A stretch of 64,000 nucleotides of DNA. Source: Rhizoclosmatium globosum (Eukaryota; Chytridiomycota; Chytridiomycetes; Chytridiales; Chytriomycetaceae). Both the position numbers and the translations under genes were made by a program. Each line of letters begins with the position of its first letter. Within the stretch, counting starts at the first letter, position 1. Below the pieces are notes generated by a model. The model was given only the letters and a program-made list of their open reading frames with translations, made no database searches and was not told the origin of the DNA. This document shows, in pieces, positions 31,626 through 43,428 of this stretch. The stretch covers positions 372,001-436,000 of the forward strand of contig MCGO01000013.1 of assembly GCA_002104985.1 (NCBI GenBank), in the 5' to 3' direction.

Positions 31626-33145
31626 TCAATCGTCTTCATCCATCAATTCCGCCAATTCACGTTCTTCTTCCTCCGTCATCAAGCTTGCACCCTTTCCAGG
31701 TATCAAGCTCTCTGCCGCACTAGCAGCGACCCATTCGCTTCCGCAGCCATCGATTCTGTATGCGACTGAACAGCAGCTGGTTTGGTTTCAAGATGTCTGC
31801 ATGAGGAGGGGGTTTAGCTTTTAGTGTAGGACAACAATCAACCAAACCTTCAAGATCCAAGAACGAATTGTGGCATCCAAGGAACCAGACCACAACCGCC
31901 CCCAGACACAAACAAACAAGAAATCTCGCCAAAGTGCCTTCAATAATGTTGATGCATTTTTCCTCTGCTATTTGAATGAGGCCATTTTCAACAAAAACAA
32001 GACGGAATACATGTCACTTACAGTTAAATCAAATACCGAATGTTTTCATCGCGTCCTCCAGTCACAACATAGTTGCCATGAACAACAGCAACACATTTCA
32101 CGAAATCTGGGTGCTCAAAGGTAGAATCTGAAACTGATGCCTCCAAATTCCATCGCTTGACAGTCTTATCTGCCGATGCAGACCATAATTCTCCATCCTC
32201 GGTGATATGGAGTTTGTAGACAGATGTGAGGTGTCCTTTGAGCTGAGACAGTTCTTGGCCTGTCTTTAGAGACCATTTTCGGATAGTTGTATCGGAGGAT
32301 GCAGAATAAATGTGTGTTCTTGAATCAAGAATGTTAGGTCAAGGTATTCCTTCGATTGAGGTCAAATACCTTCTCCCGACTCTTCGACAAAGACGAGAGA
32401 CTCGACGGGTCGAGTGTGACCCTTCCAAGTTTGGAGTAAAGCTCCAGTTATAGGATCCCACTTCTTGATGGTGTTGTCTGAAGAGCCTGAGAGCAGATGC
32501 AGACCAGATGGGGATGGAACGAGAATAAGAGTCTTGACAAAGTCTGCATGGCCTGTGAATGTTGCGAGTAATTCTCCAGTCTGGTTGGTGGTGAAGCGTC
32601 AGTGAGCAGGAATCACTGATGAGAGGTTAGGGGTGGAAAGCTTCCAACAGTCCCAGCCAACAACAACCATCCAGCAACTCTCGACCACTGATTTCGATTG
32701 GATTTGGCACATACCGAGGCATCAAACTTCTTGATTGACTTATCCCAGGAACCAGTGTAAATGAAACGGTCTGTGTTTGCCACGGATCGTACTCAATAGC
32801 CACGCAAGTAACAGGCCCTTTTGGCCTTTGAAAGTAACGATTGGGGTTCCGTCTATTCAGGTTGAGTTAGTTTGTTTCTTGGACAGAGTCAAACCAACAA
32901 GTTACCTCCAAGTCAATCTTCCTTGCCACATGACCACTTTCACCAACGACAGCAACGAGACCACTCTTTTGATTGCTGATTTGTTCGATGCACAGGACCT
33001 TCGAAGTTGATCTGAGCAGCGACGCGTGGTTCGTTGTTGCGGCCGCATTTGCCTCGAGGGCGGCCTTCTTCTTCCGCTCGCGTTGTTGAGCAAGTTCAAT
33101 GTCGCGATCGCTTTGGAAGAAATCGGATGTGTCTGTGGACTGCAT
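31626..33145 (-). CDS. WD40-repeat protein
   Basis: Starts MQSTDTSDFFQSDRDIELAQ, with a basic helix (RERKKKAALEANAA), then a seven-bladed-type propeller: SGLVAVVGESGHVARKIDLE, FIYTGSWDKSIKKFDAS, HLLSGSSDNTIKKWDP, IYSASSDTTIRKW, LWSASADKTVKRWNLE, YVVTGGRDENIRYL. It ends in an acidic tail (MTEEEERELAELMDEDD). At least four short introns are needed, and one single-base shift lies near 32780. The orthologue was not identified. Its start faces the DDT/WHIM-like gene at 33223 across 77 bp. Confidence 0.7.
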
Positions 33146-33156
33146 TGCTTTCGAAC

Positions 33157-33180
33157 GTGTGTGTGTGTGTGTGTGTGTGT
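33157..33180. repeat. (GT)12 microsatellite in a bidirectional promoter
   Basis: Twelve uninterrupted GT units within the 77 bp between the start codons of two divergent genes (33145 and 33223). Confidence 0.95.
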
Positions 33181-33222
33181 TGTTTCAAAGCAACTTTCTT
33201 TCTTGTCCAAACTCTCTTTAAA

Positions 33223-36200
33223 ATGAAGACCAAGACAACAACAACAAAAACCAAGGACAAGGAAAACAAGAACGCGCCTGCCTCGGCTTCTAAACTCACT
33301 CAGACTTCAATTGCTTCTTTCTTTGCGAAGCCTCAGACTCCGAAACCACTGGCTCAGACAACAAACACGGCTCTGCCTCTGCCTCATTCGACCTCAAATG
33401 CAGCATCAAAACCACTCGAGAATGCATCAAAAGAGACGAGTGAGTCGACGAAGGTAGAAGAAAAGGTACGGGAGCCTACACTTTACAATGGATCTGTCTG
33501 ATGTCCGAAACAGGTGAACGAACCTCAGAAGGGCGACAAAGACCCTCCTACCGATCCAAAGGTATGCATGCTATCTAAATCGCGTCATCACACTAATGTT
33601 CCTAGTCCAAGCTCCTGTGTTGAACAGCCTCGTCAACCAGAGAAAGAAACCGCCAACAAACCCTCTTCTTCGCCGAAAGACTCAAAAGAAACAACAAATG
33701 CTCCTGCTCAGCAATCAAATAATGGAATCATGCGCTTTCTTTTTCTTCGTCCGCATCTGCATCGTCTTCACTGCAACTTCAACTCAATCGAAACCTGCCA
33801 CAAAGACATCCTATCACTTCCTCCAATCAATGAAGACACAGATCCTCTATTGTTGCAATGGAAAACCCTTGGCGGAAATGCCCCTCTTACCCTCTGGTGC
33901 CGTCTTGTCCGAATTGGAATCAAACGGATTCATTTCGTCTTCAGCAGATTCTGCGGCCGACGATATAATGATGGATTCACCAGACAGCAACAATGACGAT
34001 AGCCTTGTTCCGTCCGACAAAAAGAAAGAAATTGAAGATTTGGGTGCCAAAGGACGTGCTGAGGCTCAGTTCTGGCTCAATGCGTACGCTGGCATCCAAA
34101 CTGCCACTAAATCCAGTTCAAGTACCTCTTTGGTTCAACATCCAATGTACCGAACATTACAGCCTCAGAACTCATCCAACTCCAAACCATTTTTGATTTC
34201 ATCAACAATTCGGACCTACATTCCTCAATTGCAATCTTCCATCAGCTTCAGTCTCGGTAATACATTTCTCTTTACTTTATTCTATCACATCCACATGATT
34301 TACGAACTCAACACTCCTCCCGCCAGCTTCACTCCACGAAACCCTCCAAAACGCTTCAACACCCCACCTCTCCACAATCTACACATCCCTCATCAGAACC
34401 CTCCAATCCGAAAAACGATGGCACACAATGACAACCCCCATCGAAACACAAGCACTCATAATCCACCACCTCCTCACCGTCCCCTCCTCCACAACCCTGC
34501 ACACACCCTCTTCTCCAAGCATCGACGCCCTCATCACGTTCTTCACAGACATCCCCCTTCCATCCATCCCTGCCCCCGTACACATCCGTCTCCTCGGGAT
34601 TCTCGTTGACGGCATCACGGCTGGAGACAAGTTCCGCGAGTTTATGGAGACAGAGGTTGTTGGCGGCCTTGAATCGCGGCGGAAGAAGCTTGGTGTGAAT
34701 TTGAAGCGGAGGGGGGAGGTGAGAGGGCTTTTGAAGGGGGTTGAGGGTGGAGTGAAGGAAGGGGAGGTGTTGTGAAGAGGCTGGAGAGGGAGATTAAGGT
34801 GTTTGGGGGTGGTGGTGGTGCAGGTGGGGAGAAGGTGGATGATGTTGTTTGTGAAGAGGATGGAGTTGGGATGGATGTAGATTGTGAGAATGCAACTGAT
34901 TCGGCTCGTCTTGAGGGTGTTGAGGCGGAGAAGGTGAAGAGTGTTAAAGAGGCGGAATTGAATGCTAAGCTGGCATCGCTTGTTGAACAACTCAACAAGA
35001 AAATCGAACAAGTATCCGCTTACGAGAAGGAACTGAGTGATTTGGACAAGGAAGACGCTCTATTGAAAGATGAAATCGAGGCATTGGGAGAATCAATGCG
35101 TGGAGTGAGATTTCTCGGAACAGACCGCGACTTCTCAACTTACCTCTGGATCGATACGGTGCTACCAACTCACCTTCATCAACCTCCAACAAAGAATCAG
35201 CCATTTGGAATCTTTGTTCTCCCCCCCCCGTCATGTCCTCGTACACCCCCTCCCCATCCCACTCTCAAATCCGCCACATCACCACCCTCAAGACCCTCAA
35301 ACTCCTCATCAAGTCACTCAACGACCGCGGCGTACGTGAACGCGAGCTATGCACGCGATTGAGAGAACGGCTAAAGCCAATGGGCCTTGACATCCCCGCG
35401 TTCCCAACCTTTGGAACGAAACGCGCATGGGAGCGGCTTGGAAGTGAAGAATCCGAGATGATTGTATCTAGTGCGATGGATTCGTTTGCCGCGTGTGTAG
35501 CGGAGCTTGGATGTCCTGTTGCTTGTGCTGAAGCGGAGGAGTATCATGAGATGGTTGTAGAAGGTGTTCGAGAACGTGTGCGCGAGCTTTTGAGTGTAAC
35601 AGATCCACGCGTTTTGGGTAGGCGTGAAGTGAATGCGTTGGAGAGGATGCAAGAGTTTGTTGATGCTGTTGAAGGGATTATCGCGGCTGTGTTTGGGGAG
35701 GAGGAAGGGGAGGAAGTGAGGGAGCGGTTTGAAGGGGTTACGAATTGGAGTTTGTTTAGTGTTGCTGTTGGGTTTGTTGTTTCTGATGTTGGGAAGGGGA
35801 AGTTTGGGAAGGCTGGTAGTGGTGGTGTGAAGGCGAAAGTCGATAAGGAGGAGAAGGATGGGGAGGTAGCTATGACTAGAAGCGGGAGGGCTGTAAAAGC
35901 TACTGTTCCTGTTGTTTTGAAGAAGGTGAAGAAGGTGGATCGTGGTAGTCGAAGGCTCGAGGGAAAAGCGAGTTAAAGTCCAGAGGCTGTGGAGAAACGA
36001 ACGTTGAGGTCAAAGGAGAAGAAAGTATCATATGAAGAGAGGCAGGAAGAGAGTGATGAAGAGGAGGAAGAGGAAGACGACGATGGAGAGGCTGAGGTTG
36101 ATGAAGATTCTGAGACGGGATCAACTGTCGATTCAGATTCTGGCGATGAAGACGAAGACGACGAAAATTCTGATATTGCGAGCAGGAGCAGTGAAGTTGT

Positions 36201-36441
36201 GGTTACACGAGCTTCTCGAAAGCGGCTTTCAGACAGTAGCGAAGAATGTGTAAGTTGTGCTGGGGTTTTATTCATGCATGTTCCTAATACTCTGTACGCA
36301 CAGGCTGGACAACGAGTGACAAGAGCACGTAGAGGAGAATCAGCAGCTGTGAATGTGGTGGACGTTGACACACATCAGTCCGCCTTGTCACGGCTACAGC
36401 AATCTCGCAGCGAAAGACTTGCCCGCCGTTCTCATCAATAA
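33223..36441 (+). CDS. DDT/WHIM-like chromatin protein with PIP box
   Basis: Probable nuclear chromatin factor. The Lys/Thr-rich N-terminus is followed by QTSIASFF, a PCNA-interacting PIP box (Q-x2-I-x2-F-F). A central region reads HIRLLGILVDGITAGDKFREF (DDT/WHIM1-like), then a coiled coil (KLASLVEQLNKKIEQVSAYE onward) and MRGVRFLGTDRDFSTYLWID, which matches the WHIM pattern LGxDRxxxxYW seen in WSTF/ACF1-type ISWI partners. The C-terminus is strongly acidic then Arg/Ser-rich. The frame changes several times (around 33750-33900, 34770 and 35200, and a TAA at 35974). Some changes are introns (33463-33514, 33562-33605 and others), some look like one-base indels. Family is tentative; one continuous gene is likely. 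Confidence 0.5.
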
Positions 36442-36528
36442 GATCACACCAAAGCCACACGTGTTTTTTCTTTTGAATCTGAGCTTGTCAAAAATCAACA
36501 ATCGTTTTCCCTCAATCACGTTTTTCGA

Positions 36529-37720
36529 ATGATTCACACCCCTGAGTCCTCAATCACTCCCAAAACTATCGGAAACATGGAATTCGTTGACCTCCAAGAC
36601 CGCCTTCTCTTTGGAATTCCCAAGAAGGGCCGGCTGAATGAGCAAGTCATGACGCTCTTGCAGGAGTAAGTTATCTGAGTGTCAAGGAACCCTGCAGATA
36701 AGCTGACCTTGCACCACACTTAAACCACTAGGCCGACATCCAGTTCCACCGCAAGAACCGTATTGACATTGCTCTGTCTACCAACCACCCTATCGCTCTG
36801 GTCTTCTTGCCAGCCGCCGACATTGCCCAGTTCGTTGCCAACGGAAACGTCGACATTGGAATTACAGTGAGCCCGAGATCAAATCTATACCCAATCCACT
36901 AACACGTATATTCAGGGCCAAGATATGGTCGCTGAAGCCGGTGCCAATGTTGAAGAGCTCCTTGCTCTTGGGTTCGGGAAATGCAAACTATGTGTTCAAG
37001 CTCCAGTTGACTCCCCTTACAAATCCGCCAAAGACCTTGTCGGAAAACGTATCGCAACGAGTTTCTCGTCTTTGGTTGGAAAGGTGTTCCAGGAGTTGGA
37101 TGCCGAAGCCGCAAAGGCTGCTGGCTTGAAACAGGTCGAAAACCCGACCTTGGTTCAGTTCTTGTCCGGATCAGTTGAAGCTTCTTGTGCTCTTGGATTG
37201 GCTGATGCTATTGTCGATTTGGTGGAGTCTGGTGAGTCGTAGCTTCTTCCGCCCAACACAGATCTCGTTTGCTGATGCAACACGTTGAAATCAAGGCGAG
37301 ACCATGCACGCTGCAAAACTCCACGCCATTGAGACTATTTTGACAACGGAAGCTGTTCTGATTTGCAACCCAAACAAGCACAAGACAAATCCGTTGATTG
37401 AAAAGATCAAGCGAAGAATCGAGGGCGTGATTGTTGCTCAGCGATATGTCCTCTGCACGTACAACGTTCCACGATCACAGATGGCGGAAGCTGTGAAAAT
37501 TACTCCGGGAAAGAAGGCTCCAACTATTTCTGCACTGTGAGTTATAAATCCGCAATCTCCGGATAAATTATTAACTCGTTTTCACAGTGAAACTGACGGA
37601 TGGGTTGCTGTCTCTGTTATGGTGCTCAAATCTAAAGCTGCTGATGTTATGGATGCGTTGGAGGAGATTGGCGCACAGGATATTTTGGTTACCGAGATCA
37701 AGAATGCTCGAATGGGTTAA
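36529..37720 (+). CDS. HIS1: ATP phosphoribosyltransferase, long form
   Basis: First step of histidine synthesis: ATP plus PRPP to phosphoribosyl-ATP. Five exons with introns at 36666-36731, 36867-36915, 37232-37295 and 37537-37587. Markers: LLFGIPKKGRL, ADIQFHRKNRIDIALSTNHP, IALVFLPAADI, GNVDIGITGQDMVAE, KRIATSFSSLV, SGSVEASCALGLADAIVDLVESG (PRPP site) and a C-terminal ACT-like regulatory domain ending ILVTEIKNARMG. The in-frame ATG at 36577 (MEFVDLQDRL) is an alternative start. The first splice junction is one base short of frame; one more G at the AGG junction would restore LLQEADIQF. Histidine feedback is expected from the long form. Confidence 0.9.
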
Positions 37721-37846
37721 ATGAATAAACCATCACTTTATTTCTCTATCGCCAATTACTGTTCCGAGAAATGTTCGTCTATGACGCGGACTTCATTAAA
37801 ATTGCAACTGTTCGTTGTTCTTTATTCAATCAAGTGTATATGCTTC

Positions 37847-38843
37847 CTATCTCCCAATGCGCTGGGCAAGAAAAGGAATAACGAGAAATTCGTTCTCGCT
37901 CAATCTACAAGTAACCAATTGTGGCAATTCCAACAATTCTAAAGGTGCATCACCACTCAACCAGTTGTTGAATAAATCCAGGTTTTTTAAACAGACAAGA
38001 TTTGCAATTTCACGAGGAATTGGCCCAACTAGACCACAAGATGCCAAATCCAAATGTTCAAGCTTTTTCAATTTTCCAGTTCGGGTATAAAAATGTGGGT
38101 GTTTTGAAGTCAACTCCAAACTTCAGTTGAAGCATTTTCAAATTTTGTAAATTGCACAACTCCACTGGAATTGGTCCTCTTAATTCTTCTCCGCTGATAC
38201 TAAGAGAAACGAGGGACTTGAGTAGACCTATTTCTGGAGGAACTGGACCACATATACCGTCATTTTCAAACAAATGCAGGGTCGTCAAATTAATCAAATT
38301 CCCAATCGAAGGAGGAATCTCGCCAATCAAGCGGTTGCACTCCAGCTCGAGTTCTCGGAGCGATATGAGAGTCCCAATCTCAGGTGGGATTTCTCCCTTG
38401 AAACATTCATATCCACGGAACTCAGTCAAATTGCTGCAATATTGAAACCATGCGGTAGGAAATGCGCGAAAATCTGATTCTGTTGCCGTTGCAACGAAAT
38501 CGTGAGCCCAATTCAATGAATGAGATATGTGCTTGCGCACGTACTCCTCCATATAAGGCGCTGGAGCGGCACTGAACATCAAATCCCATTTGGTTGGGTT
38601 TCTATCTGCGAGTGATGATTTTCGTCGTGGTCTTACAGGTGGAACGAATCGACTGATGTTTAGTCGGATGAAGTTCGAGAAGTCAAGAGCTCTTGGAAGG
38701 TTAGACAGCGATCGCAGGGACCACACTTCTTTCGGATGAATCCAGCTCATGATGGACTCCGCGACTTCTTTGGGAAGCGTCGCAAAGGTGACTTGTCGCA
38801 TGATTGTGCCTTGAAGGTTGTTTCTGCTGCTCAAATGGGTCAT
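37847..38843 (-). CDS. F-box-like / plant-type LRR protein (paralogue 2)
   Basis: Starts MTHLSSRNNLQGTIMRQVTF, then the family's F-box-like block (LPKEVAESIMSWIHPKEVWS), the linker RLNISRFVPP, and LRRs of the form FKGEIPPEIGTLISLRELEL, LIGEIPPSIGNLINLTTLHL, ICGPVPPEIGLLKSLVSL and RGPIPVELCNLQNL. There is a single-base shift near 38070 (TTTTT run), after which the repeats continue (LVGPIPREIANLVCLKNLDL, WLSGDAPLELLEL) to 37847. There is no coiled coil upstream, unlike the copies at 15 and 60.8 kb. Tandem neighbour of 39103-40049. Confidence 0.7.
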
Positions 38844-39102
38844 CGTTATCGCGAGGTACTGTGTCTTCAGCAGTTGAATTTGGACTTGGGCAGGATTGGC
38901 GAAGGGTCTTGTTTGAATGCTGTTGGGACTGACGCGTTCGATGATCAAATTCTTTGAAAGCCTTTTTGGAAGGCGATAATCTAAAACATGATGGATTTTA
39001 TTCAATCAAATTCGAAGTCAATGTCGTTATCTTCAATGTCGCCTTCTTCATCGCCAAATTCGTTTCCTATTTCCCAATGCGCTGGAACGGTGAATGGTAC
39101 AA

Positions 39103-40049
39103 TCAGTCTTCATTCTCGCCCAATCTGCACAAAACCAGGTTTGGCAATCCCAACAGTTCAACAGGCACACTTCCACTCAGACGATTATTGAATAAATCTA
39201 GCTCTTGCAAAGCAATAAGATGAGCAATTCACGAGGAATTGAACCGGCTAGACCAGAAGAGCTTAATTCTAAGTGTTCAAGCTTTTTCAAATTTCCGAGT
39301 TGAGGAATAAGAAAAACGGGCGTCCTAAAGGAAAATCCAAACCGCAGATGAAGTGACTTCAAGTTTTGCAAATTACACAATTCTAATGGTATTGGTCCAC
39401 TCATGTCTTCTCCAGTGATAGTGAGAGAAACGAGGGACGTGAGTAAGCCAATCTCGGATGGTATGGGACCACATAAACCTTCATTCTCGAACAAATATAA
39501 ATGTGTCAAGTTCACTAGGTTCCCAATCGAACGAGGAATTTCGCCGATGAATTCGTTCTCACTCAAATCAAGCTCCTGGAGCGATGTTAGGGTCCCAATC
39601 TCCTGCGGGATTTCTCCCTTGAAACATTCATGTCCACGGAACACTGTCAAGTTGCTGCAAAATTGAAACCATGCAGTAGGAAACATGCGGGGAGGTATCT
39701 TTTTCACCAAGCTGTTCGACCAACTCCAAAAGGGTGCAATGTACTTGTGAACGTATTCTTCCATATAAGCCGCTGGCGCATCGCTAAACAACACATCCCA
39801 CTTGTTTGGTTTTCTAAATGCCGTGATGGATGGATTCACTGGTGGAACAAATCGACTGATGTTCAGACGGATAAAGGTTCGAGACGACAAGAGCTCATTG
39901 AAGGAAGTTGAGAGCAATCGCAGGGACCACACTTCTTTTGGATGAATCCAGCTCATGATGGACTCTGCGACTTCTTTGGGAAGTGTCACAATGGTGACTT
40001 GTCGCATGATTGTGTCTTGAGGGTTGTTTGAATCGTGGATGTGGGTCAT
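39103..40049 (-). CDS. F-box-like / plant-type LRR protein (paralogue 3)
   Basis: Close tandem copy of the preceding gene: MTHIHDSNNPQDTIMRQVTI, LPKEVAESIMSWIHPKEVWS, RLNISRFVPPVNPS, then repeats FKGEIPQEIGTLTSLQELDL, FIGEIPRSIGNLVNLTHLYL, LCGPIPSEIGLLTSLVSL and GPIPLELCNLQNLKSLHL. A one-base shift near 39228 (AA run in GTGAATTGC) is repaired by one A, giving REIAHLIALQELDLFNNRLS and a stop at 39103. Length and repeat order match paralogue 2, so the pair arose by tandem duplication. Confidence 0.7.
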
Positions 40050-40302
40050 TGTTTGTAGGTGAGTGCGACAGAATCTCGTAAGTTTCGTTGTTCAGAGCTT
40101 CGAATGAAGTGGTGGGAGAGTCTTGTTTCGAACGCAATGGAGTCTTGACGATTTTTCGTTTTCACTTCATTCAAATAAGCAATAAATATAACAATTACAA
40201 AACATATGATGGTTGTTAATTAGCGGCTTGGATTACGTTTTTGTGTGTCCGAAACCACGAAAAAGAACCAAAAACCACGACGTGACTCAGAACCAACCAA
40301 CA

Positions 40303-43106
40303 ATGCAAGTTCACGTTAGTCGATTCTCTTCTGTCTGCTTCAGTTCTCGATCAACTGACCACTTGTTCTCGTTCACTTTCTCTGAATCTGTTCCCCACCA
40401 GAAACCAGTTACTGTGCCAACCACTGCGACCACAACAACAACCACAACAACAACAAACGCACCGACGCGGCAAGAGTCGCTCCAACTTGTTCAGAATCTT
40501 CTTCGGAGTTCGTTCGCCGCGATTTCGTATTTGCGCGGCCTCTTTCCCGAGGACACGTTCGATGATGTCAAGTTGAATGGCGAGTACTCGGTTGAATTGG
40601 ATATCTGCGTGGCTCATCTGTTTCGAATCGATTAGGAATGAACTTGAAGAAACTGAAACGAGGCGTGTCAGAAACTGTCGATAATCTGAGTGACTGGCTG
40701 GTTGGTTGCTCTTGCTGTGAAACGTCTATCACTTTCAATCAATCAATCACACAAAAAGGAAAAGGGCTGCTTCGACGCGTTGGAGAAACAGTACTTGAAG
40801 GCCATATCTTTCGGGGTCTATGTCGATTCAAAGGACCCATCCTCGCTGTGAGTGCTATCGTCTTTGTTCGGACATCACTAAAAACCACATTTAGAATTGA
40901 AACTTACGAATTCTCTTTCACGTACGCTAAAAATGGACGCTGTGATATGGTCATCGATTCCACCAATACGAAATTCCGCAAGGAGACTATCAAGATGCAA
41001 TCAAAGAAAGAAAGCGTGCAAGCCATGACCAATATGCTCAAACGCATTCTTGTGATGACACAGGCATTGCAGGTATGCTATTTTTCGTTAAATCATTGAA
41101 ACTAACGCCTATCTCAGCCCATTTCAGGTAAATCAACCCCAAAATCACATCATCCTTAACTTTACAATATCCAGAGCCGCCACAGCTTACGATGAAAATA
41201 TTTTATTATGGTCAGTTTCTTTTATCTATTATTTCTCAAACTCCGCCGTCTTATCAGCGTCACAGACAACGTCACTCCCCACGATTATGAACCGCCTAAC
41301 TTTCGAAAAGGATTACCAACCGACTATGACAAAGAAGACCTGAAAACGGAGTGTTTTGAGCTTGGAACCGTTGACTCCAACCATCACAAGTAAACGCTTC
41401 GCGTCAAATATAATAATGCTAACCTCTATGATCACGTAGGGTTGCTCTTAAAGTTCGTACCACAGTGCAGTTGGACGTTTCAGAAGAAGTTACGGACGAA
41501 GAAGATATCGAGTTCAACCTACATAACGTTCCCGCAGAAATTCTTGTGCCTTCTTCTCCAACATTCACTCCACCTACTTCTCACAATCTCGCGAATCAAG
41601 ACGACGCCGTTTTCGTGGAGCCAAGTACAAATAACACGACTGTTGCACCATTATCTCAAGTCTCGAACCTAACAAACGTATTGGCCCTTTTGCAAAATCA
41701 ATTGCCACTCTCAGGTGTATCCAATCCACATCTTGAGATCGATTGTAACAGTCGTAAGTGGCACTAGCTCTTTTGATCGCGTTCATTGATTTTTGGTAGG
41801 GAATGGGACTCAATCCACTCAAGTTCGAAGCTTCAGTTCTGACAGAGTCAGTGAAACTCCTGAACTTGAGTTCCCCAACGAACAGGACCCACTACAAGAA
41901 ACATCTTCCCAATTCGTTCGTCGTTCAACTCGTCAACGCGAATCCCTCGATTCTCAACAACCGTTGATTACGCCTGAAACTCATGTTTCTGTTCTCGCCA
42001 ATAAAGAAGAAGAACAGATGCTCGGTTGTCCTTGTCGCTCAGTCATTGTAAGTCTTAACTTAAGATCCCCAGCTCAATAATTTACCCAGGTTGACACCCC
42101 TCTCATCCAATGCGTTCACTGTAAACTATGGAACCATCCAAACTGTTGCGGATATCTTACCGAGAACGACCGCCGAATCCCTCGAGTTGGACATTGTTGT
42201 TATACCTGTGCCAACATACAATACCATCCGAACGCTTATGATATGGAAGTTGTTGGAAACGTGACCATAATTAGGAGAGGGTTGGTGCTTGCGTGGGATC
42301 TTGGAGGTGTCGAGAGCATCACGTCATTTGGAACCAAACTTGGTGAACATCATCTTCAAAACGAAGTTGAATACTGATGAACAGATTACGACAGGCGTCT
42401 CTATCGGCGTCGCAAAACAAGTCGTGGAAGTATTGAAACGGGACGGGTTCTTCAAGGAAGTCAAACGTGCAAGAACAAGAGCCAGTCGATGATGTATTCG
42501 TTTGTCACAGCGAAACGGCAGTCTCCGCAGTTCAAGTACTGGATGTCCGACGCGTCGTTGCCTATGGTGCCAATTCCCGACGTAGATGCTGATTTGTGTG
42601 AAGTGGAGGATGAGTTTGAGGAGAGTCAGGTTATTCTTGGGCGTCCGATTGTTTCCTCTGGATTTAGCACACGGACACCACCAGCGACTGTTGGACGAAC
42701 TCAAGATCAAGTGCAGCGCATGGACTTTGAAGGAGGCGTGTCGGGGTTAGTTCTGGATGGGAAGACTTCTATTCAACAGGTTCTTTCGCCAACGTTTACC
42801 AATTAGTCATTGTAACACGATTTTCGCATGGTTCGGTTCGAATAGGCTTCACAGGCGACAACAGTTCTCGTGAACTCCCAAGAGATTCTCGTTGCCGATT
42901 CGATGAGCGATTCAGGAGGATTGGCTTCCAAACGTGGACGAGACGATGCTGTGGATATCGATGCGGATGATGATTTGACTCAGGACGATCAAGCGATCAC
43001 ACAAGAGAATTGGAGAAGTAATACTCAAGAATGGTATGCGGCTAGAGGTGTAGGGAGCCAAAAGCGGGGAAAGATGTCTGTGGGAGTAAGAAGTCAGGAA
43101 TATTGA
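40303..43106 (+). CDS. HOP1: Meiotic HORMA-domain protein Hop1
   Basis: Axis protein that promotes meiotic double-strand breaks and homologue bias. HORMA domain: LVQNLLRSSFAAISYLRGLFPED, LKKLKRGVSETVDNLSDWL, GVYVDSKDPSSL, IETYEFSFTY, then PEPPQLTMKIFYYDNVTPHD and YEPPNF. Later come a disordered linker, a PHD-like Cys/His cluster (CPCRSVI, CVHCKLWNHPNCCGYL, CCYTC) and a winged-helix segment (TTGVSIGVAKQVVEVLKRDGFF), the chromatin-binding region found in many fungal Hop1 proteins. The C-terminal tail is acidic then basic. At least nine introns, including a GC-AG intron (40580-40635) and a 10-nt micro-exon at 41118-41127. Two one-base shifts (near 40812 and 42340) lie in G runs. Confidence 0.85.
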
Positions 43107-43428
43107 TGGATATTGCGTTGCGGCGTTTGTCAGGATTCTTGAAAAATGAATAACCAAAATATAAACCTCAGTTGAATTAATCCTGTCTTATCGAATTCTT
43201 TGAAGGCTTTAAGTTTAACTTTTGCCATTTATCTTATGAGCGTCATCCTATGTAAACTTTTTCGTCGCTTAAATCTTTGTTAATCTTTGTGCCTTTGTGT
43301 GAAGACATGACCGATCCATTGTTGATTATTGGTTGGTTTGAAATCATTGCCTTGCCAAACCCTCATTAGAAATCATATTCGCAATCCCCAAGAAATCAAG
43401 GCAAAATCACAGCGACAAGAAAGCACGC
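43107..43428. other. Intergenic, promoter of the esterase gene
   Basis: About 320 bp, AT-rich. No coding signal or repeat seen. Confidence 0.35.

Noticed and set aside
33157..33180. Short-repeat array suggesting CRISPR-like structure
   Set aside because: A simple dinucleotide microsatellite; no spacers, and the genome is eukaryotic.
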